Shown one piece after another: positions 27,286-34,998 of a stretch of 34,998 nt of DNA. The DNA comes from Streptomyces sp. NRRL S-1022 (GTDB lineage: Bacteria; Actinomycetota; Actinomycetes; Streptomycetales; Streptomycetaceae), in NCBI RefSeq assembly GCF_000720135.1, contig NZ_JOIU01000045.1:1-34998 (forward strand), in the 5' to 3' direction. Position 1 is the stretch's first letter. Every line of letters starts with the position of its first letter. The position numbers were made by a program, and so were the translations under genes. A model generated the notes under the pieces. It did no database searches, had not been told where the DNA came from, and saw only the letters and a list, made by a program, of their open reading frames with translations.

Positions 27286-30200
27286 ATGACTGCCACCGTG
27301 AGCCCGGGATCTGACCCCGGGTACCTGATCAATCAGGTCGGTAAGGGTGGCGAGCACTACTACTTGAAGTCGATCGAGCAGGCGGGGGAGCCCGCCGGGA
27401 TGTGGCTCGGGGACGGTGCTAAGGATCTTGGTCTGACCGGCGAAGTTGATCACGAGCTGATGTCAGACATGTACTCGAAGTTCACGCACCCTCAGTTCCA
27501 CGCGCGGGTTCGCGCGTCACTCTCCGCAATCATCGCCGAGCCGGGTTCGGACGAGTGGAAGGCGGAGGTGGCGGCCGTCTACGACGCTGCCCGGGTCGGC
27601 CGGAAGCCGTACGACTACGCGAAGTCGACGGAGGAGAAGGTGGCGGCCGCGCTGGAGAAGCTGGGCCCGGACGCCACTCCTGAGCAGCGCCGTGAGGCGG
27701 AGCTGAAGGTGCGCCAGAACGCCCCCTCCAGCCGCTCGTACTACGACGTCACGTTCAGCGTGCCGAAGTCGTACAGCCTGCTGCACGCCGGGTTCCAGAT
27801 CGAGGCCCAGCGGCTCCGCGAGGCCGGCGACCTGGAGGGCGCGGCCGCGGCGGCCGCCAAGGCGGACGCGGTATGGGAGGCCGTGATGGAAGGCGTCCAG
27901 GCCGGGCTGGAATTCCTGCAGGAAGAGGCCGGGTACGCCCGCGACGGACGCCATGGCGCCAAGGACGCCGAGGGCGCCCCGACCGGCCGCCAGGTCGACG
28001 CCCACCGGTGGACGATCGCAAGCTTCCGCCAGCACACGAGCCGGGACAACGACCCGCAGCTGCACGTCCACAACGCCATCTGGAACCGCGTGCAGGTCGA
28101 GGAAGTCGACCAGGTGACGGGCGAGGTCCGCTCCAAGTGGCTGACCATCGACGGGCAGGAGATTTACCGGCACACCAAGGCTGCCGGGCACATCGCCGAG
28201 AAGGCGTGGGACGAAGCGCTGTACCGCAAGCTGGGTATCCGCGCCGCCATGCGCCCGGACGGCATGGCCCGCGAAATCGTCGGCATCAGCGAGGAGAAGC
28301 GCGACAAGTACAGCTCCCGCCGGCGGACCATCACCAAGGGCACCGCCGAGCTGGCCCGCGCGTACGAGGACCGCGAGGGCCGCCCGCCGGGCGCCCACGA
28401 GCTGGCCCGGATGGCGCAGTGGGTGAACCTGGCGGAGCGCAAGGGCAAGACCGCCGCCGTCCCGCGCGAGCAGCTGCTGGAGCAGTGGGAGGCGGACATG
28501 GTGGCCGACACACGTGAGTCCCTGGCGGACATTCCAGCTCAGGTGGAACGCGCATCGGCGGAGTTGGAACAGCGCGCCGTCGACCTGGAATCGGGGCTGG
28601 AATTCGACCCCGCGAAGGTGGTGCGGACCGCCGTCGAGAACGCCCAGGATTCCAAGAGCGCGTGGCGTCGCGGTGACCTGATCGTGGAGATCACCAAGGC
28701 GCTTCCGGACTGTCTCGGCGGGTTGGAACGCAGCCAGGTGCGCGCCCTCGTCAACGAGCTGGTGGACGCGGCGTTGCAGTCGGGCGCGGACACCGAGGTG
28801 GTGCGGCTGACCGCCCGCAACCTGGTTCCGCTTCCCCCCGAGTTGACCCGTGATGACGGGCTGAGCGTGTACGCCCGCCACGGTGCCGTCCGGTACGCCA
28901 CGAAGGCCCACCTGGAGCGCGAAGGACGGGTAATCGAGCAGGCGACAGAGCTGGGCGCCCCCGCTGTCTCCCGCGAGGCGATCGAGGCGGCCGTGGCCGA
29001 GGCCGGGCTGAACGAGGGCCAGGAGAAGGCGTTCCGCTCCATCCTCGCGTCCGGCCGGCGCATGGAGGTTGTGGCCGCCCCCGCAGGTACTGGAAAGAGC
29101 CGTCTGGCGGGTGCGATCCACGACACTTGGACGCAGCAGTGCGGCCCCGTGATCGGCCTGACCGTCAGCCAGCGCGCGGCCCGTGTGCTGTCCGAGGAGG
29201 GCGTGCGGAACGCGCAGAACATCGCCAAGTTCTTGGACGTTCACCGTCGCCTGGAATCCGGTGCACCCGTGGCCGAAGACGAGCGGGCAGCGTTCCAACT
29301 GCAGTCCGGTCAGCTGATCCTCGTGGACGAGGCATCCATGGCGGAGACGGGCCAGCTGGACGAGATCCGCCGCGTGGCCGCCCGCGCCGGCGCCAAGGTG
29401 CTGTACGTGGGCGACAACGCCCAGCTGGACAGTGTCGGTTCCGGCGGCATCTTCTCCCAGCTCACGGACGAGCTGCCGAACGTGCACCGCCTGGACCAGG
29501 TGATGCGGTTCAAGTCCGAGTGGGAGAAGCGGGCGTCTTTGCGGCTGCGCCAGGGCGACGCGGCCGTGCTCGCGGAGTACGACGCCCGTGGACGTCTCCG
29601 GGCTGGAACCCGTGAGGAGATGCTGGAAGCCTCGTACCAGTTCTGGCTGGCCGACCACGTGGCCGGTAGGGACGCGGTGCTGATCGCCCCGACGAAGGAG
29701 CAGGCGGACGAGCTGGCCGCCCGTGCACGGCAAGACCTTGTGCGGCTTGGCCAGGTCGAGGCCGAGGGCATCGAGCTGCCGGACCGCGGGCTGACCGTCG
29801 GCAAGGGCGACATGATCCAGCTCCGCAAGAACAGCCGGCGGATGACCACCGCGTCCGGCGAGCGGTTCGCCACGAACCGGGACGTGGTGAAGGTGCTGGG
29901 CATCGCCGAGGATGGCGCGGTGACCGTCGCCTACGACGACGGGGACACACTCCAGCTTCCGCCCGAGTACGTGCAGGAGCACGTCGACCTGGCGTATGCG
30001 GGCACCATCCATTCCACCCAGGGCCGCACGGTTGGAACAGCACACAGCTACTGGGACGGCACCGGTTCCAGGGAAGCCTTCTACGTCGCCATGACCCGCG
30101 GCCGCGAACGGAACACCGCCTACATGTCCACGGACATGCCAGGCGTGCCCGCCGAGCAGCGGCCGGACCCGATGGCCCTTTACAAGCAGACGCTGGAGAA

Positions 30201-32016
30201 CAGCAGCGTCGAGAAGTCGGCCACCCAGGTGCAGCGCGACGAGGAAGCGTGGGCGCAGTCCCTGGCCAAGCACACGTTCGAGCTGGAAGACCTGGCGACC
30301 GAGCACGCCACCACGAAGCTGGGCCGCGTGCTGTATGAGGAGCTGGGCGCTGAGCGGTACAGCGAGCTGGCCAGCAGCGAGGCGTTCGGGTCCCTGATCC
30401 GTCTGGGCCGGGCCGCCGAGGCGGCCGGGTACGACGCCGAGGGCATCATGCGGACGGTGGCCCAGGGACGACTGGAGGATGCCAAGGATCTGGGGAAGGT
30501 GCTGCACTGGCGGGCGGAGCGTGAGCTGGAGGCCGCCGAGCGGCGTCAGGTCCGCGCGGACGAGCAGCGCGTGCGCGAGGCCGTCGAGCGGCAGGAAGCC
30601 ACGGTCAACGACCTCATGGGGCAGCTGGCCACCGCGCCCGTGGCCCACGTCGGCCACGAGGTGAGCGACGAGGCGCAGGCGGAGGCCCTGCGGCAGGCCG
30701 AGGTCATGCAGCAGGCGCCCATCCTGGCCTGGAACGGCAGCCAGGAGGACGCCCTGGCCGCGCAGCAGGCGGTCATTCAGGCCCAGGTCATCGACCCGGC
30801 GGGGACCCAGCGCGCGGCCGAGGCGGCCGCCGCCGAGCAGGCGCAGCAGCAGGCCGCCCTGGACCAGGTGATGGCCATGCAGCTGGGCGCCGAAGTGCTG
30901 CACGGGCAGCAGGAGGGCCAGGAGCGCCACCGCATCGCGGAGGAGCACCGGGCGGCCGCCGAGGAGCGCACCGACTGGCGGAACCGCGTCGCCGACATCG
31001 AGGGCCGCAAGGGCGAGTACGCCCGCGCCGTGGCGGAACTGGCCGAGGAGAAGCGCCTGGAACTGGGCCGCCAGTTGCTGGAACAGGCCGAGGCCGGGGA
31101 GCTGCCGCAGTGGGCGCAGCAGCTGGGCCCGGTGCCGGACGCCCCCGAGTGGCGGGAGCGCTGGATCGAGCGCGCTGGCACCGTGGCCGCGTACCGCGAG
31201 GCTCACGAGCACGACCACGAGCGCGACCCGATTGGCCAGCGGCCGGGCCGCGGTGCGGTCGACGTCCGCCAGGACTGGGACCGGGCATACCGGGCCCTGG
31301 GCGAGCCGGAGGGCCGGATCGAGCTGGTGGGCGCCACCGACGCCACACTGCGGCGCATGGTCGAGCAGTACGAGCGCGAGACCGAGTGGGCACCGCCGCA
31401 CGTCGCTGACCAGCTGCGTCTGGTCAGCGAGTCCGTGACCGAGCTGCAGCGCGAGGCGGTACAGAAGCTGATCGAGGCCCGCGAGGCGGAGGAGCCGGCA
31501 CGGGCCGAGGAGCTGCAGGCCGCCGTCGAGGGCTACGACGCCCTGGCCGCCCAGCTGGAAGAGGACCGCGAGGCCCTGGAAGAGGTCCATCAGGCACGGC
31601 AGGCCTGGCACGACCACACAGAGGACGTTCGGGCCCAGGCGCAGGAGGCACAGCGGCAGCTGGAACTCCGCGCGCCGGAACCCCAGGCGGCGCCGGAGGC
31701 CCTGGAACTGCAAGAGGACGTGCAGGAACCGACGCTGGCACCGGAGCTGGAACGGCCGGAGGCCGGCGAGCAGGAGCGGCTGCGCGAGGCCCACGAGCGG
31801 GCCCACGCCGAGGGCCAACCGCTCACCCGGGAGGAGCTGCAGCAGGCCGTCCAGACCGCAGCCAGGGCGACGGAGATCCTGGCCGACCGCGAGCAGACCC
31901 GGCAGATGGAGGAAGCCGAACGCGCCCGCCGGGACGAGCCCGTGGTGGTGCAGCAGCCGGAACAGCAGATCGAGGTCCCGGAGATCGACCCCAAGGGGCA
32001 CGAGGTCGGGCTGTAG
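27286..32016 (+). CDS. MobF-type (TrwC/TraA-like) relaxase-helicase
   Basis: A 1576-aa protein from ATG 27286. The N-terminal relaxase domain (about 1-400) has a tyrosine pair in GGEHYYLKS (Tyr25/26) as likely nucleophile, SYYDVTFSVPKSYSLLH, and the metal-binding DPQLHVHNAIWNR near residue 255. A RecD-like SF1 helicase follows: Walker A VVAAPAGTGKSRLAG near residue 600, LILVDEASMAETGQLDE (Walker B), VGDNAQLDSVGSGG, and motifs V/VI GTIHSTQGRT and YVAMTRGRERN near 910-945. The remaining 600 residues are a long Ala/Glu/Gln-rich coiled coil. The enzyme nicks oriT, stays bound to the 5' end and unwinds the plasmid for transfer. The coupling ATPase on the other side of the circle would receive it. 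Length is typical of actinobacterial TraA-type MobF proteins. Confidence 0.95.
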   Translation: MTATVSPGSDPGYLINQVGKGGEHYYLKSIEQAGEPAGMWLGDGAKDLGLTGEVDHELMSDMYSKFTHPQFHARVRASLSAIIAEPGSDEWKAEVAAVYDAARVGRKPYDYAKSTEEKVAAALEKLGPDATPEQRREAELKVRQNAPSSRSYYDVTFSVPKSYSLLHAGFQIEAQRLREAGDLEGAAAAAAKADAVWEAVMEGVQAGLEFLQEEAGYARDGRHGAKDAEGAPTGRQVDAHRWTIASFRQHTSRDNDPQLHVHNAIWNRVQVEEVDQVTGEVRSKWLTIDGQEIYRHTKAAGHIAEKAWDEALYRKLGIRAAMRPDGMAREIVGISEEKRDKYSSRRRTITKGTAELARAYEDREGRPPGAHELARMAQWVNLAERKGKTAAVPREQLLEQWEADMVADTRESLADIPAQVERASAELEQRAVDLESGLEFDPAKVVRTAVENAQDSKSAWRRGDLIVEITKALPDCLGGLERSQVRALVNELVDAALQSGADTEVVRLTARNLVPLPPELTRDDGLSVYARHGAVRYATKAHLEREGRVIEQATELGAPAVSREAIEAAVAEAGLNEGQEKAFRSILASGRRMEVVAAPAGTGKSRLAGAIHDTWTQQCGPVIGLTVSQRAARVLSEEGVRNAQNIAKFLDVHRRLESGAPVAEDERAAFQLQSGQLILVDEASMAETGQLDEIRRVAARAGAKVLYVGDNAQLDSVGSGGIFSQLTDELPNVHRLDQVMRFKSEWEKRASLRLRQGDAAVLAEYDARGRLRAGTREEMLEASYQFWLADHVAGRDAVLIAPTKEQADELAARARQDLVRLGQVEAEGIELPDRGLTVGKGDMIQLRKNSRRMTTASGERFATNRDVVKVLGIAEDGAVTVAYDDGDTLQLPPEYVQEHVDLAYAGTIHSTQGRTVGTAHSYWDGTGSREAFYVAMTRGRERNTAYMSTDMPGVPAEQRPDPMALYKQTLENSSVEKSATQVQRDEEAWAQSLAKHTFELEDLATEHATTKLGRVLYEELGAERYSELASSEAFGSLIRLGRAAEAAGYDAEGIMRTVAQGRLEDAKDLGKVLHWRAERELEAAERRQVRADEQRVREAVERQEATVNDLMGQLATAPVAHVGHEVSDEAQAEALRQAEVMQQAPILAWNGSQEDALAAQQAVIQAQVIDPAGTQRAAEAAAAEQAQQQAALDQVMAMQLGAEVLHGQQEGQERHRIAEEHRAAAEERTDWRNRVADIEGRKGEYARAVAELAEEKRLELGRQLLEQAEAGELPQWAQQLGPVPDAPEWRERWIERAGTVAAYREAHEHDHERDPIGQRPGRGAVDVRQDWDRAYRALGEPEGRIELVGATDATLRRMVEQYERETEWAPPHVADQLRLVSESVTELQREAVQKLIEAREAEEPARAEELQAAVEGYDALAAQLEEDREALEEVHQARQAWHDHTEDVRAQAQEAQRQLELRAPEPQAAPEALELQEDVQEPTLAPELERPEAGEQERLREAHERAHAEGQPLTREELQQAVQTAARATEILADREQTRQMEEAERARRDEPVVVQQPEQQIEVPEIDPKGHEVGL

Positions 32017-32033
32017 GCGGACGGTGCACGTCC

Positions 32034-32063
32034 GGTGGCTGTAAGGAACCTCTGACAGCCACC
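32034..32063 (+). terminator. 9-bp-arm hairpin after the relaxase gene
   Basis: GGTGGCTGT (32034-32042) pairs with ACAGCCACC (32055-32063). The right arm is part of the 13-mer also present upstream of the gene at 27176. It may be a terminator or a relaxase-related site. Confidence 0.5.
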
Positions 32064-32123
32064 CAAACATCCAGGCCCACTTCCCCCATAACCATTTGGG
32101 GAGATGCAGGGCTCTTGTGGGGC

Positions 32124-32157
32124 TGACCCGGTTGTGCCCGATGACGCAACCGGGTCA
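32124..32157. terminator. 10-bp-arm inverted repeat
   Basis: TGACCCGGTT (32124-32133) and AACCGGGTCA (32148-32157) flank 14 bases, in the 385-bp gap after the relaxase. No gene is visible in the gap up to 32401. Confidence 0.5.
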
Positions 32158-32401
32158 TCTACCGGGCTCTCGACTCTCTTGAGGACTTCGAGGGAAGAGT
32201 TGCCCGCCGATTCATTGAATGCCGTCTGGCGGACTGTTCCTCTGCTCTTGCGCCTGGGGCAGTGACTTCTTCATCGCCCCGGGCTGGGTGTTGACCCATG
32301 AGGCAGGAGCACGACCTTGCGGGACTAACCCGCGGCTCCCTCACCCTCACGACTGCCCCGATCTGTCGGGGCCGGGAAGACTTTCGAGACCTGGAGGATC
32401 A

Positions 32402-32578
32402 GTGAGCACCGAGCAGCCCGACCAGCAGCCGACCCAAGTGCCGGCGCCCCAACGGGATCCCCGCCGCGAGTTCGTGAAGAAGGGCGTCTTGGCCGCGATC
32501 GGCGGTGCCGCCTCCGCCCTCACCCGCGAGGCCGTGAGGGCGGCGATCAGCGCCGACGTCTTTGGCGACGGCTCCTGA
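32402..32578 (+). CDS. 58-aa mini-protein with a Tat-like twin-arginine segment
   Basis: GTG 32402 follows GGAGG at a good distance. After a polar start (STEQPDQQPTQVPAPQRD) comes PRREFVKKGVLAAIGGAASAL, which has the twin-arginine pattern RRxFxKK and a weak hydrophobic stretch, but only about 20 residues follow. As a Tat signal it would export almost nothing, so it may instead act as a membrane-associated peptide. No family recognised. A 30-bp palindrome ends the unit. Confidence 0.6.
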   Translation: MSTEQPDQQPTQVPAPQRDPRREFVKKGVLAAIGGAASALTREAVRAAISADVFGDGS

Positions 32579-32584
32579 CATGAC

Positions 32585-32614
32585 AGGGACCTGTATCGCG
32601 CGATACAGGTCCCT
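32585..32614 (+). terminator. 30-bp perfect palindrome after the mini-protein
   Basis: Arms 32585-32599 and 32600-32614 (AGGGACCTGTATCGC and complement) are perfect with no spacer. It lies six bases past the stop of the mini-protein. Confidence 0.8.
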
Positions 32615-32657
32615 TGGCTCTGTCCACGAGAACGGACATCAGATGTTCACCACTTCG

Positions 32658-32733
32658 GGAGGCACCAGGATTCGAACAGACCGCAATCTGAGGCGGAAGG
32701 TCCTGAGTCCACGACGCCGACGTGCTAGTCCCC
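32658..32733 (-). other. Degenerate tRNA-like segment
   Basis: Read on the minus strand, the 3' part has GTTCGAATCCTGGTGCC, the usual T-loop and acceptor look of a tRNA, and a CACG-loop-CGTG stem further 5' resembles a D-arm. The T-stem and acceptor stem do not pair properly and no anticodon arm fits, so it is not a working tRNA gene. It could be a remnant or an attachment-site core taken from a tRNA 3' end. Confidence 0.3.
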
Positions 32734-32825
32734 ATGAACCAAGTGTGGTGAGCCGACCTACGGCGAACCGCCGGAGAGACACGACCCCTGGCCCGGTGTC
32801 AGTCCCCGCGGCTACCGTCGTGCAC

Positions 32826-33386
32826 ATGGCCAGCAGCAGCGAGTCGCAGTGGCACCCACGCCGACTCCACCCGCCCGTGTCGGACGTCCTCCCCGTCCCC
32901 GAGCGTCCGACGATCGCGCCTGGAGCCACTCCGTCCTGGCCTGGCCACGAGTACGGGCCCACCCGCATCCCGACGCCGGCCCCGAGCACGCCAGGGCTTC
33001 CAGGAGGAGTCCGCCGGACACGGGAGGAGCTGGAAGCGCTGCGAGACGACGCCGCCCGGCAGTTCCACGTCGGCGAGCAGGCACTCGTGCAGCTGGACGA
33101 GGACGAGGACGAATACGACGTGAGCCGGCCCGCTTGGTTCGCCCAGGGAGTGTGGGCGGTGACCGCCTGGCTGCTGGGGGAGCTGCAGAACGCGCCGATC
33201 AGCGGCGAAGTCCACGATTACCCGTACACCGTCCGGCAGGTAGGCCTGGAGAAGACGCACGCGATCGACCGCCTGGAGGGCAACGACTGGCCCGACGTCG
33301 ACCGGGACTATGCCCTGGGCGTTCGGGAGGCGGTCCGCTGGGCGCTGTTCGTCGGGAAGGCACGGCCCGTGCCGGCGGCCGCCTGA
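32826..33386 (+). CDS. Hypothetical 186-aa protein
   Basis: ATG 32826 has TACCGT seven bases upstream (leaderless geometry); longer frames from about 32562 look non-coding. The first 60 residues are Pro-rich and disordered. An ordered helical domain follows (about 70-175): RRTREELEALRDDAARQF, an acidic DEDEDEYD patch, AWFAQGVWAVTAWLLGELQNAP, and ALGVREAVRWALFVGK. I do not recognise the family. A shared bidirectional terminator separates it from the convergent DUF4913-like gene. Confidence 0.65.
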   Translation: MASSSESQWHPRRLHPPVSDVLPVPERPTIAPGATPSWPGHEYGPTRIPTPAPSTPGLPGGVRRTREELEALRDDAARQFHVGEQALVQLDEDEDEYDVSRPAWFAQGVWAVTAWLLGELQNAPISGEVHDYPYTVRQVGLEKTHAIDRLEGNDWPDVDRDYALGVREAVRWALFVGKARPVPAAA

Positions 33387-33399
33387 CGTGCGCACGCGA

Positions 33400-33430
33400 A
33401 GAGGCCCGGACCCCATCGGTCCGGGCCTCT
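33400..33430. terminator. Perfect 13-bp-arm bidirectional terminator
   Basis: AGAGGCCCGGACC (33400-33412) pairs with 33418-33430 around CCATC, between convergent genes ending at 33386 and 33444. Confidence 0.88.
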
Positions 33431-33443
33431 GTCATTGCCGGGC

Positions 33444-34100
33444 TCAGGCTGGAACTTCGCCCGTCTTCAGCATGTGGATGTACTGCTGCAGGTCTGGGGG
33501 AGTTTCCACCTTCTTGTTCTCCAGCGGGTCCTTGTGGCCGTTGTACGGGTTGGTCCTGCCGTACTGGTCGGGCGGTTCCGGGCGCACGTTGCAGCCGTCG
33601 AGGATGAACCGGCCCTGCCGCACCGCGTCCGGCAGCCACCGGCCCAGCCACTCGGCTACCCGCAGCGGCCCCGATTCCGGGTCACGGAAGGCCCAGTTCC
33701 AGGCGGCCATCAGGCCGGTGAGGGCTTCCACCATGTCCGGGTGCAGGTGCCAGCAGGACACCGGCATCTTGTGGTAGCCCAGCATCTCCGCAAAGGACCG
33801 CGGATACCGCACCCGGAAAGTGCCCATCGTCCATTCCAGCAGGATCTCCCACGCCTGTGCCTGCTGCTGCGAGTTGAACGTCGACCAGTCCCAGACGGGG
33901 AACTTCTGCGCCTCCGGCTTCTCCGTCAGCTTCTTCACGGTCAGCGCCAGGTCCGCCACCGTGTCCGGGAGGCCGAAGCCTTCCAGGGCCTCCAGCCGTT
34001 CGGACACCCCGTCGAGGCGCTTGCCCAGATCCCGACTGCGTTCCCAGAGTGCCAGCACGTCGCGCGACGGCTCGGCGGCCCCACGGCTGCGCTCGCTCAT
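33444..34100 (-). CDS. DUF4913-like protein of the transfer operon
   Basis: A 218-aa protein; ATG 34100 overlaps the stop of the coupling ATPase (ATGA). A helical N-terminus with coiled-coil character (about 15-55) precedes a Trp-rich domain: VWDWSTFNSQQQAQAWEILLEWTMGTFRVRYP, then CWHLHPDMVEALTGLMAAWNWAF. This pattern fits the DUF4913 proteins that accompany VirD4-like ATPases on actinobacterial plasmids; the family label is from memory. No enzymatic motif is seen. As last cistron after the ATPase it is probably an accessory adaptor of the coupling complex. Confidence 0.72.
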   Translation of the reverse strand: MSERSRGAAEPSRDVLALWERSRDLGKRLDGVSERLEALEGFGLPDTVADLALTVKKLTEKPEAQKFPVWDWSTFNSQQQAQAWEILLEWTMGTFRVRYPRSFAEMLGYHKMPVSCWHLHPDMVEALTGLMAAWNWAFRDPESGPLRVAEWLGRWLPDAVRQGRFILDGCNVRPEPPDQYGRTNPYNGHKDPLENKKVETPPDLQQYIHMLKTGEVPA

Positions 34101-34998
34101 GCGGTGTACCTCCGGTCAGCGTCAGCGGCCGGGTAGCCGTACCCCGGCTGGGAAGGCACGCCCGGAGCCTGCACGGGCTGCTCATGGACGATCGGGGCCG
34201 TCGAGGGCATCTGCGGAGGCAGCACCGGCTGCTCCGGCCGGATGCCCAGCTTCTTCAGATCCTCGTTCAGCTTGCCCCTGGCCTTGGCTGCCTTGGCGAG
34301 GTAGCGGGGGCCCTTCCTGTTCAGCTTGGCCTCCAGTTCCAGCCGGGCCTTGTCATGCTTGGCGAGCGCCCTGACGTCGGCACGCTGCCAGACCGGCGTG
34401 AAGCGGTACCGGATGGGCGGCAGGTGCCGGTAGAAGATCAGGCCGGTGCCTTCAGCCATCTGCCGGATGGCGTCCTGGGGCATGACCCGGGCCCGCCGAA
34501 CGGAGATGCTGCGCGACTGCTTGTCGTCGTCCGTGCGGTTCGGGGAGGCGATCTCCTCGTCTTTCTCCCCGCACAGCAGGGAGAGTTCTTCCAGATCCTG
34601 TGGCAGCGACAGGCCGCCCAGGACCACGCGCGTGCTGTTGTTCATGATGGTCTGCGCGCCGTTCGTTCCCCATCGGTCGCGCAGCTGGGACGGGGACTGG
34701 ACGGAGATCAGCAGCTGGATGTTGCGGCCGCCGGCATCCGCCGACCACAGGTGAAGCGGCAGGGGACAGATCACGGCCGCCTCGTCTAGGACCATCCGCA
34801 GGTACGGGTCCAGTCGTCCGCCGGGGGAGTTGTCCGCCCGGACGTAGGCGGCATCGTAGATTTCGCCCACCAGCGCAGAGAATAGCGGGGCGACGGAGCC
34901 GTACCGCATGTCCCGGCCCATCACGTAGAGCGTGCCGCGGCTGTTGAGGAAGTCCTGGACGTCGAACTTCTGCTCCCCGGGGCGGGGGCTGACGATCT
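34097..34998 (-). CDS. VirD4/TraG-like conjugative coupling ATPase, C-terminal part (continues at 1-1231)
   Basis: C-terminal part of the coupling ATPase that begins at 1231 and crosses the circular join; 34900-34998 duplicates 1-99. It carries the Walker B strand LRMVLDEAAVICPL (aspartate near residue 449 of the joined protein), then LLISVQSPSQLRDRWG and NNSTRVVLGGLS, the sensor region seen in VirD4/TraG proteins. The tail (about 590-677) is Lys/Ala-rich and then Pro-rich, probably a flexible partner-binding region. The stop overlaps the DUF4913-like start. Confidence 0.9.
   Translation of the reverse strand, partial: IVSPRPGEQKFDVQDFLNSRGTLYVMGRDMRYGSVAPLFSALVGEIYDAAYVRADNSPGGRLDPYLRMVLDEAAVICPLPLHLWSADAGGRNIQLLISVQSPSQLRDRWGTNGAQTIMNNSTRVVLGGLSLPQDLEELSLLCGEKDEEIASPNRTDDDKQSRSISVRRARVMPQDAIRQMAEGTGLIFYRHLPPIRYRFTPVWQRADVRALAKHDKARLELEAKLNRKGPRYLAKAAKARGKLNEDLKKLGIRPEQPVLPPQMPSTAPIVHEQPVQAPGVPSQPGYGYPAADADRRYTA
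34900..34998. repeat. Terminal direct repeat, right copy (circular join)
   Basis: Identical to 1-99; see the left copy. Removing one copy gives a closed 34,899-bp circle. Confidence 0.93.

Noticed and set aside
27517..32070. A 1517-codon open frame on the minus strand
   Set aside because: It mirrors the relaxase gene in high-GC DNA. The plus strand carries all relaxase-helicase motifs in order; the mirror is Leu/Gly/Val-rich with no motif.
32658..32733. Functional tRNA-Leu(CAG)
   Set aside because: A CTCAGGA loop can be read, but the T-stem, acceptor stem and anticodon stem fail to pair.

Overview
The window looks like one complete circular plasmid of a Streptomyces-type actinomycete. Its first 99 bases recur exactly as its last 99 bases (1-99 = 34900-34998), and one long minus-strand gene, a VirD4/TraG-like coupling ATPase, reads across that join without a break. 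The natural reading is a circle of 34,899 bp whose assembly overlap was not trimmed. The host call rests on very high GC, strong GC bias at third codon positions, many GTG starts, GTGA/ATGA start-stop overlaps, probable leaderless promoters (TAnnnT 6-7 nt before the start codon), and families typical of Streptomyces mobile DNA (DUF2637, DUF4913-like, NERD and Mrr proteins, pentapeptide repeats).

Layout. (1) About 33.4-35.0 kb joined to 0-3.1 kb, minus strand: a transfer operon of RHH/AT-hook DNA-binding protein, DUF2637 four-TM protein, coupling ATPase and DUF4913-like protein, ending at a perfect hairpin. (2) 3.3-9.7 kb, plus strand: tightly overlapping genes for small proteins, a GGDEF enzyme with a 95-aa membrane partner, a solo cytosine-C5 methyltransferase, a DUF4326 protein, a membrane protein, and a ParA-like/ParB-like pair. 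Two hairpins sharing the same core lie in and at the end of this block. (3) 9.7-13.8 kb: membrane-anchored Mrr-type nuclease, a tiny exported protein, a membrane pentapeptide-repeat protein with 12-residue repeats, an apparently frameshifted caspase-like/TPR gene and a small RHH-like gene. (4) 13.9-16.4 kb: a large protein that may be the replication initiator, with dyads embedded in its gene, and small genes. (5) 16.5-19.9 kb: a 315-bp MITE-like element, coupled micro-ORFs, a lower-GC membrane gene, and a serine resolvase with a recognisable res site next to a 47-aa hydrophobic Spd-like protein. (6) 20.1-25.2 kb: NERD protein, a repeat-flanked HTH-regulator cassette with twin operators, a gene-poor 2.3-kb region rich in iterons and hairpins (candidate oriV), a 43-aa protein, and a third membrane-anchored nuclease-fold protein. 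(7) 25.4-32.0 kb: SprT-like metalloprotease plus HNH nuclease under a dyad operator present three times, a probable oriT region, and a 1576-aa MobF relaxase-helicase. (8) 32.4-33.4 kb: a Tat-like mini-protein and a hypothetical protein.

How it may work: relaxase and coupling ATPase would process and pump plasmid DNA, resolvase/res would resolve multimers, and the ParA/ParB-like pair would segregate copies. No VirB-type mating channel and no FtsK-like TraB is visible, so either the plasmid borrows a channel or its DUF2637/DUF4913-type partners do something not yet described. The three membrane-tethered nuclease-fold proteins and the GGDEF-membrane-methyltransferase operon are the best candidates for new biology.
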